25,168 nt of DNA from contig JBAZZU010000030.1 in the NCBI GenBank assembly GCA_041658605.1, positions 1-25,168 of the forward strand, in the 5' to 3' direction. The notes below the pieces were generated by a model. That model was not told the origin of the DNA and made no database searches. It was given only the letters and a program-made list of their open reading frames with translations. Source of the DNA: JBAZWE01 sp041658605 (GTDB lineage Bacteria; Actinomycetota; Thermoleophilia; BMS3ABIN01). Position numbers and translations under genes: made by a program. The first letter of the stretch is position 1; the number at the start of each line of letters is the position of its first letter. Below, piece by piece: positions 1-7,600 of this stretch.

Positions 1-1387
1 AGGCGCGGCAGAAACGGTCCGCCGGCATGCCCACGGCGCGCTGAAGGCCTTCCAGGGTAATATATGCCAGCGAATCGGCGCCCACCTGTTTGCGGATCTG
101 CTCCACGGTTTTTTCAGAGGCGATCAGCTCGGTGCTCGTGGATGTGTCGATCCCATAAAAACATGAGTGGGTGATCGGCGGCGAGCTGATGCGCAGGTGC
201 ACTTCGGTGGCGCCGGCTTCGTAAAGCATCTTGACGATCTTGTGTGTCGTGTTGCCGCGGACGATGGAGTCGTCCACAACCACAAGGCGCTTGCCTTTGA
301 TGGCATGGATCAGCGGATTTAGCTTGACCCGGATGCCGTGTTGGCGAAGGTTCTGGTCGGGCTGGATGAAGGTGCGGCCGACGTAACGGTTCTTGATCAG
401 GCCCTCGCCGTAGGGGATGCCGCTGGCGCGCGCGTAGCCGATCGCCGCCGGTGTGCCGGTGTCGGGGATCGGGATTACCATATCAGCCTTGACGGGCGAC
501 TCGTGGGCAAGTTCCTCACCCATGCGGTTTCTGGCCTGCGAAACGTTGAGACCGTTGATAACTGAGTCGGGCCGCGCGAAATAAATATATTCAAAGATGC
601 AGAAACCCTGGCGCTTCGTCGGCTCTACCACCTGTGTCAGTTCGAGTTTACCTTCGGTGATGACCGCCATCTGGCCGGGCTCGACCTCCTGCAGAAACTC
701 GGCGCCGATGATGTCCAGGGCGCAGCTTTCCGACGCGAGCATGTAGTTGCCGTCCTCGAACCTGCCGATGCAAAGCGGCCTCACGCCCCACGGGTCGCGA
801 AAGCCTACGACCTTGCCGCGGCTTAAGATGACCACAGAGAAAGCACCCTTGATCCTGGGTATGCAGGCCTTTACAGCGTCGCGGATATCCTCGGCCGGAT
901 GGCTGGCTATCATCGCCGCCAGCAGCTCGCTGTCGCTGGTCGAGGTGAGCTTGAAGCCCAGCGGCCCCATCTCTTCCCGCAGCTCGGAAGTATTGACGAT
1001 ATTGCCGTTATGAGCTAGTGCCAGCGTATGGCCGTTGCGGTTCAGGCAGACCGGCTGCGCGTTGGCCCAGCGGGTGGAGCCCGTCGTCGAATAGCGCACG
1101 TGGCCGATCGCGGCCTGGCCCGAGAGGCTCTTCAGGATATCTTCCTTGAACACCTGTGAGACCAGGCCCATGTCCTTGATGGCTGTCAGGTGATTATTGT
1201 CGGATACGGCTATGCCGGCGCTTTCCTGGCCGCGGTGCTGCAGCGCGAAGAGGGCGAAGAAGGCCAGGCGGCTGACTTCGCGGCCCGGCGCGACAACGCC
1301 GAAAACCCCGCAGGCCTCTTCCGGCTTGTCGGGCCTGTCGAGCTCTTCTGATTTTGCGCGCTGCTTATACTTCCTGGTATCAGTCAA
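1..1387 (-). CDS. purF: Amidophosphoribosyltransferase PurF (3' end cut by window edge)
   Basis: PurF transfers the glutamine amide to PRPP, the first committed step of purine synthesis. About 462 residues are visible; the last few dozen lie beyond the left edge. With the chosen TTG start at 1387, a propeptide of about 25 residues precedes the nucleophile cysteine in EEACGVFGV, as in the Bacillus-type enzyme that is processed to expose Cys1. The phosphoribosyl-binding motif VVVDDSIVRGNT is clear. Cluster cysteines are visible in FCIFEYIYFARPDS, in THSCFYG and in RFCR at the very edge, so this is the [4Fe-4S] type. The TTG follows an AGGTAAGG purine run with short spacing; another TTG closer to purL (about 1424) is possible. 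It is the last visible gene of the purBCSQLF operon, 44 bases after purL. Confidence 0.95.
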   Translation of the reverse strand, partial: MTDTRKYKQRAKSEELDRPDKPEEACGVFGVVAPGREVSRLAFFALFALQHRGQESAGIAVSDNNHLTAIKDMGLVSQVFKEDILKSLSGQAAIGHVRYSTTGSTRWANAQPVCLNRNGHTLALAHNGNIVNTSELREEMGPLGFKLTSTSDSELLAAMIASHPAEDIRDAVKACIPRIKGAFSVVILSRGKVVGFRDPWGVRPLCIGRFEDGNYMLASESCALDIIGAEFLQEVEPGQMAVITEGKLELTQVVEPTKRQGFCIFEYIYFARPDSVINGLNVSQARNRMGEELAHESPVKADMVIPIPDTGTPAAIGYARASGIPYGEGLIKNRYVGRTFIQPDQNLRQHGIRVKLNPLIHAIKGKRLVVVDDSIVRGNTTHKIVKMLYEAGATEVHLRISSPPITHSCFYGIDTSTSTELIASEKTVEQIRKQVGADSLAYITLEGLQRAVGMPADRFCRA

Positions 1388-1431
1388 AATCCTTACCTGC
1401 TCTTCAGGACGAACTTTTCCGTTTCTCAAGA

Positions 1432-3651
1432 TTAACCAGCAGCTCCAATCAAGGTTTCCAGCGCTGTCTCCCAGGCGTGCTTTATCCGGGCGACCGGTAT
1501 GTCGATTCGATCATTTCCGCCCGCCCTGATCTGCAGCCTGTCGCCGCCGACCCGGCCGATAACGGCCTTCGGCAGATCCAGCGCCAGCTGCGCAAAAGCG
1601 TCGAGGTCTTTTTCCGCGACCGTTATGATAATCAGACCCGGCGCCTCCCCGAAAAGCAGCAGGTCGGCGCGCTGATCCGATTCCAGCTCGACAACCGCGC
1701 CCCTGCCTCCCTGGATAGCCGACTCGGCCAGGCAGCAAGCCAAACCACCGTCGCTGACGTCATGGGCGCTTTTGGCCACACTCTCCAGAATAGACTCTCT
1801 TACGAGTAATTGCAGCTTCTTTTCCATTTCGAGGTCGACATCGGGGATACGTCCCTCAACTTCGCCGTGGATGCGCAGCTGATATTCCGAGCCGTCGACC
1901 GCCGGACGGGCGTTGCCCAGCAGGATGATGACGTCGCCGTCATCCTTGAAACCGGGGGTCTCAATAAGCCTGACGTCCTCGACGATACCCATCATGCCGA
2001 CAACCGGATTGGGATAGACCGCCTGGCCGAAACTCTCGTTATAGAAACTTACGTTGCCGCCGGTCACCGGCGTGTCAAAGGCCTCGCAGGCCTCGGACAA
2101 GCCCTCGACCGCTTCGCTGAACTGGTAATAGATCTCGCCCTTCTCCGGGTTGCCGAAGTTGAGGCAGTTGGTGATAGCGAGCGGCTTGGCGCCGGCGCAG
2201 GACAGGTTGCGCGCCGCCTCGGCCACGACGGCGCGGGCGCCGCGGCGCGGGTCGAGGAAGCAGCGCCGGCCGTTGCCGTCCGTCGTCAGCGCTATCCCTT
2301 GGCGGCGTCCTTTCAGGCGCAGCACCGCGGCCGAAGCTCCAGGCCAGAGGGCATTGTTAGTCTGGACCATATGGTCGTACTGCCGGTAGACCCAGCTTTT
2401 GTCACAAATATTTGGCGAGCGCAACATCGTGGTCAGCGTCTCGTTGAGGTCAGTGGGACTCGAATAATGATCTTCCGCCAGGGGCTCGTCGACCTCGTGG
2501 GCGGGACGCACGGCTTCGACGATATATGTCGGCGCGTCATCGACCAGCGCGTCGACCGGCATGTCAGCGATCAGCTCGTCACCGTTGAAGACACGCAGGC
2601 TGTGCGAGTCCGTCACCTTGCCGATGATGTTCGCGTCGAGATCCCACTTTGCGCAGACGGCCATGACCTCGTCCTCAAACTCGGGCTTGATCAACGCCAG
2701 CATGCGCTCCTGTGATTCGGAGATCATGATCTCAAAAGGCTCCATGCCCTGCTCGCGCAGGGGGACCCTGGATATGTCCATGTCGATGCCAACGCCGCCC
2801 TTGCTTGCCATCTCACTGGAGGAACTGGAAAGCCCGGCAGCCCCCAGGTCCTGGAGCGCCACGAGCAGACCCTCGTCCCGCATCTCCAGACAGGCCTCGA
2901 GCAGCTTCTTCTCTGTGAAGGGGTCACCCACCTGGACCGTCGGCCGTTTCTCCTGGGCGGTCTCGTCGAACTCGGCCGAAGCCAGGATGCTGGCGCCGCC
3001 GATGCCGTCGCGGCCGGTCGTGGAGCCGATGAGCACGATAAGGTTGCCGGGGCCCTCGGCTTTCGCCTTTAAAATCTTGTCCTGCTCCACCAGGCCCACG
3101 CACATGACATTGATCAGGCAGTTGCCCTCGTAGGGGTCCTCAAAATGGATCTCGCCGCCGACCGTGGGGATGCCCATGCAGTTGCCGTATGCGGCGATGC
3201 CCTCCACCACGCCCTCCAGCAGGTACTTCTGCCGCGCCTTCTCCAGCGAGCCGAAATGCAGCGGGTCGAGGTTGGCGACCGGACGGGCTCCCATCGCGAA
3301 AATGTCACGGACGATGCCGCCGATGCCCGTAGCCGCGCCCTGGAAAGGCTCGATCGCGGACGGGTGATTGTGGCTCTCGATCTTCATCGCGACGGCCAGT
3401 CCCTCGCCGATATCGATGATGCCGGCGTTCTCTCCCGGTCCCTGAAGGATGCGCTCGCCGGTGGTGGGAAAACGTCCCAGCAGCGGCCGCGAATGCTTAT
3501 AGCCGCAGTGCTCACTCCACATCAGGGAGAAGACGGCAAGCTCGGTATAATTGGGCTCGCGGCCGAGGCGGTCGCAGATGTCGTCGTATTCCTTCTTCTT
3601 GAGGCCGAGGAGTTCGTATGCGGGTTTCTGTCCGGCTGGTGTACCGCTCAC
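1432..3651 (-). CDS. purL: Phosphoribosylformylglycinamidine synthase large subunit PurL (small type)
   Basis: This is the synthetase subunit that turns FGAR, ATP and PurQ-supplied ammonia into FGAM. At 739 residues it has the size of the Bacillus/actinobacterial small PurL, which works in a complex with PurS and PurQ, rather than the fused enzyme of about 1300 residues. Characteristic segments are FSLMWSEHCGYKHSR near residue 45, the ESHNHPSAIEPFQGAATG loop near residue 95, and a second AIRS-like half with GGNVSFYNES. The GTG start at 3651 has a good GGAGAGG ribosome site six bases upstream and lies 25 bases after the purQ stop. Co-directional neighbours purQ and purF indicate one transcript. 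Nothing is truncated. Confidence 0.97.
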   Translation of the reverse strand: MSGTPAGQKPAYELLGLKKKEYDDICDRLGREPNYTELAVFSLMWSEHCGYKHSRPLLGRFPTTGERILQGPGENAGIIDIGEGLAVAMKIESHNHPSAIEPFQGAATGIGGIVRDIFAMGARPVANLDPLHFGSLEKARQKYLLEGVVEGIAAYGNCMGIPTVGGEIHFEDPYEGNCLINVMCVGLVEQDKILKAKAEGPGNLIVLIGSTTGRDGIGGASILASAEFDETAQEKRPTVQVGDPFTEKKLLEACLEMRDEGLLVALQDLGAAGLSSSSSEMASKGGVGIDMDISRVPLREQGMEPFEIMISESQERMLALIKPEFEDEVMAVCAKWDLDANIIGKVTDSHSLRVFNGDELIADMPVDALVDDAPTYIVEAVRPAHEVDEPLAEDHYSSPTDLNETLTTMLRSPNICDKSWVYRQYDHMVQTNNALWPGASAAVLRLKGRRQGIALTTDGNGRRCFLDPRRGARAVVAEAARNLSCAGAKPLAITNCLNFGNPEKGEIYYQFSEAVEGLSEACEAFDTPVTGGNVSFYNESFGQAVYPNPVVGMMGIVEDVRLIETPGFKDDGDVIILLGNARPAVDGSEYQLRIHGEVEGRIPDVDLEMEKKLQLLVRESILESVAKSAHDVSDGGLACCLAESAIQGGRGAVVELESDQRADLLLFGEAPGLIIITVAEKDLDAFAQLALDLPKAVIGRVGGDRLQIRAGGNDRIDIPVARIKHAWETALETLIGAAG

Positions 3652-3676
3652 TTTTTGCCTCTCCGTCTCGCGGTTG

Positions 3677-4405
3677 TCATCGCTTCGTTACCGCGCTGAT
3701 GATGGACTCGAACACGCCACGCCCGTCGGTGCCGCCGATGGTTTCATCGCATACGCGTTCCGGGTGCGGCATCAGGCCGAAGACGTTGCCGTCGCGGTTG
3801 CAAACGCCGGCGATGTTGCCAAGCGAGCCGTTCGGGTTTGCCGCCGCAGTCGTCTCGCCGTCCTCGTCGCAGTAACGCACGACGACCTGACTGTTGGCTT
3901 CCAGATCCGCCAGGCCGGTATTATCGATAAAATAATTGCCCTCGTGGTGAGCGATCGGCAACTTTATCTGCTGGCCCTTTTCGTAACCAGTCGTAAATGA
4001 TGTCCCGTTATTCTCGACCCTCAGGCTCACCTGTCTGCAGACGAACTTCAGACCTTCGTTCTGATGCATGGCGCCCGGCAGCATACCTGCCTCCAGCAAT
4101 ATCTGGAAGCCGTTGCAGATCCCGATCACCAGGCCGCCTTCGTCCGCGAAGCGTTTGACCGACTTCATGATCGGAGAGAAACGGGCGATCGCACCGCAGC
4201 GCAGGTAGTCGCCATAGGAGAATCCACCGGGGAGAATGACGCAGTCCAGGTCGCTGATCTCCGTATCCTTGTGCCAGAGATAACGGGCCTTCGTACCAGT
4301 GAATGAGAGCACGGCGTCATGGCTGTCGGCATCGCAGTTGGATCCGGGGAAGACCACGACGCCGAAGCGCACGGAAGCTACTTCAGTCTGTTGGGAAGTG
4401 GACAC
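3677..4405 (-). CDS. purQ: Phosphoribosylformylglycinamidine synthase glutaminase subunit PurQ
   Basis: PurQ is the class I glutamine amidotransferase that hydrolyses glutamine and channels ammonia to PurL. The family N-terminus appears as VRFGVVVFPGSNCD. The nucleophile is Cys97 in VIGICNGFQ, and the His and Glu of the triad are H214 and E216 in LMPHPERV. With the GTG start at 4405 the protein is 242 residues, and its first base is the last base of the purS stop (TAGTG), suggesting translational coupling. A second GTG about 11 codons downstream (SVRFGV) would match the usual length slightly better. Neither has a strong ribosome site, so the start is uncertain, but the gene is not. Confidence 0.96.
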   Translation of the reverse strand: MSTSQQTEVASVRFGVVVFPGSNCDADSHDAVLSFTGTKARYLWHKDTEISDLDCVILPGGFSYGDYLRCGAIARFSPIMKSVKRFADEGGLVIGICNGFQILLEAGMLPGAMHQNEGLKFVCRQVSLRVENNGTSFTTGYEKGQQIKLPIAHHEGNYFIDNTGLADLEANSQVVVRYCDEDGETTAAANPNGSLGNIAGVCNRDGNVFGLMPHPERVCDETIGGTDGRGVFESIISAVTKR

Positions 4406-4644
4406 TATTCGGGCACTAGCTCGAATTCAAAATCCTCGATGATGGGGTTGGCCAGCAGCTGGTGGCACATCTCATCGACGGCCTTGCCGGCCGACTCGCC
4501 GTCGGGCAGCTCCAGTTCGATGTACTTGCCCACGCGCACGTTGGTTACGCCCTCGAATCCCAATGCCGGCAGCGAGCGCTCGATTGTGAGTCCCTGCGGA
4601 TCGAGTATGCCTGCTTTCGGCGTGATATAGACTTTGGCTTTCAT
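4405..4644 (-). CDS. purS: Phosphoribosylformylglycinamidine synthase subunit PurS
   Basis: PurS is the small scaffold subunit that bridges PurL and PurQ in the split FGAM synthase. The 79-residue protein begins MKAKVYITPKAGILDPQG and contains the family VTNVRVGKYIEL segment. The ATG at 4644 is preceded by GAAAGGG at good spacing. A longer in-frame reading to 4713 exists, but its extra residues (MCCHPERSEG...) are translated from a dispersed repeat and are not credible. It overlaps purQ by one base and begins the purS-purQ-purL-purF part of the operon. Confidence 0.95.
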   Translation of the reverse strand: MKAKVYITPKAGILDPQGLTIERSLPALGFEGVTNVRVGKYIELELPDGESAGKAVDEMCHQLLANPIIEDFEFELVPE

Positions 4645-4680
4645 ATTTTCCCTTTCACGACAGTGGTTGAGCCATGAAGC

Positions 4681-4706
4681 AGATCCTTCGCTACGCTCAG
4701 GATGAC
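4681..4706. repeat. Dispersed hairpin-repeat copy, left arm in purS/purC gap
   Basis: The stretch AGATCCTTCGCTACGCTCAG followed by GATGAC belongs to the same short repeat family found at 4781-4813, 5554-5586 and 20259-20340. It is in the opposite orientation to the copy at 4781-4813, so the two could pair across the gap between purC and purS in the transcript. No transposase is linked, so it looks like a REP- or MITE-like non-coding repeat. Confidence 0.7.
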
Positions 4707-4780
4707 AACACATGCCACCTCATGAGGACAACACATGCCATCCAGCGTGACAATATTACGTTCAGGATGACAATATCGAT

Positions 4781-4813
4781 GTCATTCTGAGGAGCGTCAG
4801 CGACGAAGAATCT
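4781..4813. repeat. Dispersed hairpin-repeat copy overlapping the purC stop
   Basis: GTCATTCTGAGGAGCG runs into a GCGACGAAGAATCT end that overlaps the last bases of purC; the purC stop TAG occupies 4812-4814. It is inverted relative to the copy at 4681-4706. A repeat placed exactly at a stop codon suggests either insertion at the gene end or a role as a 3' end processing hairpin inside the operon. Confidence 0.7.
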
Positions 4814-5516
4814 AGCTCTCCACCCGATTGAGCATTTCCTCGTAGGCTTCCTCGACGCCGCCCAGGTCGCGGCGGAAACGGTCCTTGTCGAGCTTTTCGC
4901 GAGTGTCAGCGTCCCAGAAGCGGCAGGTGTCTGGGCTGATCTCGTCGCCGAGGACGATTTTGCCCTCCACATCTCTACCAAATTCAAGCTTATAATCAAC
5001 AAGGATGACCTTGCGTTCGGCAAAGAAAGCTCCGAGCACCTCGTTGACCTTCAGCGCCAGGCGCCCAATCTCGTCGCGCTCGGAAGCGGTGACCAGTTCC
5101 AGCTCCTCGATATGCGCGTCGGTGATGAGCGGATCGCCCAGGGAATCGTCCTTTAAGAAGAACTCCAGCATCGGCTTCTTCATCTTCACGCCTTCCTCAA
5201 AACCAAGGCGTTTGCAGATGCTGCCCGCGGCGTAATTGCGAACGACGACCTCGACCGGAAACATCTCGAGCCGCTTGCACAGCAGCGTATCCTCAGCGGT
5301 GCGCTCCACCAGCTGCGTGGCGATGCCATTCTCCTCCAGCAGTTCGAACAGCCGCGTGGAAATCGCCGCGTTGCGCACGCCTTTATGGGCTATCTGGCCC
5401 TTCTTTTTGCCGTCAAAGGCGGTCGCGTCGTTCTTGAATTTTTGAGACACGAGCGCCGGGTCGTCGGTGGAATAGACTATCTTGGCCTTGCCCTCGTAAA
5501 GTATTTCCTGCGTCAT
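4812..5516 (-). CDS. purC: Phosphoribosylaminoimidazole-succinocarboxamide (SAICAR) synthase PurC
   Basis: PurC joins aspartate to CAIR using ATP to give SAICAR. The protein is 234 residues, the normal bacterial length. It opens with TQEILYEGKAKIVYST, carries KFKNDATAFDGKKKGQI, and has the family motifs VEVVVRNYAAGS and LVDYKLEFGRD. The ATG at 5516 is chosen because GGAG stands six bases upstream; the TTG at 5528 would place that ribosome site inside the gene. Between purC and purS lie 167 bases filled with repeat copies, yet orientation and pathway suggest one operon with purB upstream. Confidence 0.96.
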   Translation of the reverse strand: MTQEILYEGKAKIVYSTDDPALVSQKFKNDATAFDGKKKGQIAHKGVRNAAISTRLFELLEENGIATQLVERTAEDTLLCKRLEMFPVEVVVRNYAAGSICKRLGFEEGVKMKKPMLEFFLKDDSLGDPLITDAHIEELELVTASERDEIGRLALKVNEVLGAFFAERKVILVDYKLEFGRDVEGKIVLGDEISPDTCRFWDADTREKLDKDRFRRDLGGVEEAYEEMLNRVES

Positions 5517-5553
5517 GTAAGACTCCAATTCACTCTTTATGTCTTCCTGAGCG

Positions 5554-5586
5554 GGATTCTTCGTCGCTGCCGCACCTCAGAATGAC
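5554..5586. repeat. Degenerate dispersed-repeat copy in purC/purB gap
   Basis: GATTCTTCGTCGCTGCCGCA followed by CCTCAGAATGAC matches the right arm of the hairpin at 20259-20340, with a few changes in the middle. It fills much of the 96-base gap between the purB stop and the purC start. It is a third location for this repeat inside the purine operon. Confidence 0.6.
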
Positions 5587-5612
5587 ACTCATTGTTACCC
5601 TTGTTACCATAC

Positions 5613-6914
5613 CTAGACTTCCAGTTTTTCGAGACGCGTGAAGACGACGCCGGTGTTTTCCAGGAAGCGGGAAGGGTCGAAGCAGCTTTCCAGCTCGGCT
5701 TCGGAGAGGGATGCGCTGACGGTCTCGTCCTGGCTCAGCAGATCCCTGAAGCTGGTCCTGTCCTGCCAGGCCTTCATGGCGCTGGTCTGGACAACCCGGT
5801 AGGCCTCCTCGCGGGAAAGCCCCTTGTCCACCAATTTTAACAGAACCGATTGCGAGAAGACCAACCCATAACTGGACCAGAGGTTGGCCTTCATGTTCTC
5901 CGGATAGACGACCAGGTTCTCCATCAGGTCGGCGAACTTGTAGAGCATGTAGTCGAGCAGGATGGTGCTGTCGGGAAGGATGACGCGCTCGGCCGAAGAA
6001 TGCGAGATGTCGCGCTCGTGCCAAAGCGCCATGTTCTCCATCGCCACCAGAGAGTTGGCGCGGATGATGCGCGCCTGGCCGCACATGCGCTCGCTGATGA
6101 TGGGATTGCGCTTATGGGGCATGGCCGAGGAGCCTTTCTGCCCGGGCTTGAACGCCTCTTCCGCTTCCAGCACCTCGGTGCGCTGCAGGTGGCGAATCTC
6201 GGTTGCGAACTGCTCGATCGAAGAAGCGATGATGGCAAGCGCCGTCATGAACTCGGCGTGGCGGTCACGCTGGATGACCTGGGTCGTGGCCGGCGCGGGG
6301 GCCAGCCCGAGGTTGTGGCAGACTTCTTCCTCGATATCCGGCGGTATCATTGCGTAAGTGCCGACGGCGCCGGAGATCTGCCCCACTGCGACCGAGTCGC
6401 GCGCCCGTTCGAGCCGCTCGATGTTGCGCGCCGTCTCAAAGCACCAGACCGCCAGCTTGAGGCCGAAGGTTATGGGCTCGGCGTGGATACCATGGCTGCG
6501 GCCGATCATGACGGTATCTTTGTGCTCAAACGCCCGCTTTTTCAATACTCCCAGCAGGTGCCTCAGATCGAATATCAGGATGTCCGCGACGCGCTTCAAC
6601 TGCAGCGCGAGCCCGGTATCGAGCATGTCCGAAGAGGTCATGCCGTAATGGATGTACTTGGAGGCCTCGCCCACGTGCTCGCCGACGTTGGTCAGGAAGG
6701 CGATGACGTCGTGGCGGGTTTCCTTCTCGATCTCGAGCACGCGCGCCACGTCGAAGGCGGCTTTTGCCTTGATCTCGGCCAGGGCGTCGGCGGGGATCAA
6801 CCCGCGCTCCGCCCAGGATTCGCAGACGGCGAGCTCCACCTCGAGCCAGGTAGCCATACGGCTCTCGTCGCTCCAGATGGCGCTTATTTCAGGGCGTGAA
6901 TACTTGGGTATCAT
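5613..6914 (-). CDS. purB: Adenylosuccinate lyase PurB
   Basis: PurB removes fumarate twice in purine synthesis, from SAICAR to AICAR and from adenylosuccinate to AMP. The protein is 433 residues and starts MIPKYSRPEI, as in many Gram-positive and actinobacterial enzymes. The fumarase/aspartase superfamily signature KGSSAMPHKRNP lies at residues 260-271 and contains the catalytic flexible-loop serines. The likely catalytic His is H141 in GRSHGIHAEP, and GMTSSDMLDT lies near residue 91. The ATG at 6914 has only a weak AAGTGG-like ribosome site. It is the promoter-proximal visible gene of the purine operon; the 158 bases upstream, up to msrB, should hold the promoter, but none stood out. Confidence 0.97.
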   Translation of the reverse strand: MIPKYSRPEISAIWSDESRMATWLEVELAVCESWAERGLIPADALAEIKAKAAFDVARVLEIEKETRHDVIAFLTNVGEHVGEASKYIHYGMTSSDMLDTGLALQLKRVADILIFDLRHLLGVLKKRAFEHKDTVMIGRSHGIHAEPITFGLKLAVWCFETARNIERLERARDSVAVGQISGAVGTYAMIPPDIEEEVCHNLGLAPAPATTQVIQRDRHAEFMTALAIIASSIEQFATEIRHLQRTEVLEAEEAFKPGQKGSSAMPHKRNPIISERMCGQARIIRANSLVAMENMALWHERDISHSSAERVILPDSTILLDYMLYKFADLMENLVVYPENMKANLWSSYGLVFSQSVLLKLVDKGLSREEAYRVVQTSAMKAWQDRTSFRDLLSQDETVSASLSEAELESCFDPSRFLENTGVVFTRLEKLEV

Positions 6915-7072
6915 AACGCCACTTATTATTTAACGAACCGGCCTCAGTTTCCACCCAGTAAATTCCATACCGGCGATAAGCTGCGATAATACAATGGGGT
7001 ACGGGCCGGCGAGCGGCCTTGCGATCAGCCCATGCGTGTACTCCACCCCGATCGCCTGGCGGCGACTTTTCC

Positions 7073-7474
7073 TTATTTCCTCTCGATCGCCACCGAGTTG
7101 ATGCAATACCGCCTGCCCGTCGGCGGCGGGCCATCCTCAAAGACGTGGCCCAGGTGAGCGCCGCAGACGGCGCAATTTACCTCGGTCCGCTTCATGCCGA
7201 AGCCCCTGTCGGTCCTGTATTCGATGCTGTCCTCGTCCACCGGATCCCAGAAGCTGGGCCATCCCGTGCCCGATTCGAACTTGGTGCCCGTTTTAAACAG
7301 CTCGCTGCCGCAGCAGACACAGGAGTAAATTCCATCTCCGGCAGGAATGGAACAGTCGCCCGTAAAAGGCATCTCCGTTCCCTTGTCCCGGCAAACCCGG
7401 TATTGCTCCGGCGTCAGCTGCCGCCGCCACTCTTCTTCGGTCTTGCGTATTTTCTCTTTTTTCATCTGATTCAT
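7073..7474 (-). CDS. msrB: Peptide-methionine (R)-S-oxide reductase MsrB
   Basis: MsrB reduces the R epimer of oxidised methionine in proteins. The 133-residue protein has the full family pattern: SCVCCGSELF and NCAVCGAHLGHVF supply the four zinc cysteines (C52, C55, C101, C104), SGTGWPSFW is the substrate-pocket motif, and RRYCINSVAI near the C-terminus holds the catalytic C124. The ATG at 7474 has a weak ribosome site. It lies on the same strand as the two SDR-type genes upstream and purB downstream. Its partner msrA is about 5 kb away on the opposite strand, beside the heliorhodopsin gene. Confidence 0.96.
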   Translation of the reverse strand: MNQMKKEKIRKTEEEWRRQLTPEQYRVCRDKGTEMPFTGDCSIPAGDGIYSCVCCGSELFKTGTKFESGTGWPSFWDPVDEDSIEYRTDRGFGMKRTEVNCAVCGAHLGHVFEDGPPPTGRRYCINSVAIERK

Positions 7475-7600
7475 ATCCCGCAGGGACCCCGGTGGAACCT
7501 TTATTTCAAGGATTCCCGCAAGCCGGCTATGTTAAGCGGCTTTGGGCTTGAGCAGAATCGCGTAGTATGTGCAGCGGGTCACAGCCGCAGGAACTTCGCT

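Noticed and set aside
1810..2715. Long plus-strand open frame of 301 codons opposite purL
   Set aside because: It is the complement of the well-supported purL, with no recognisable protein motif; high-GC coding DNA commonly leaves such antisense frames open.
4645..4713. Longer PurS start giving MCCHPERSEG at the N-terminus
   Set aside because: The extra residues are translated from a dispersed repeat, and the ATG at 4644 has a good ribosome site and the family N-terminus.
5850..6899. 349-codon plus-strand open frame opposite purB
   Set aside because: Fully antisense to purB, no ribosome site and no family motif.
6986..6991. TATTAT on the minus strand upstream of purB as a -10 element
   Set aside because: No acceptable -35 at 16-18 bases, so a promoter call would rest on one hexamer; a purine riboswitch was also looked for and not seen.
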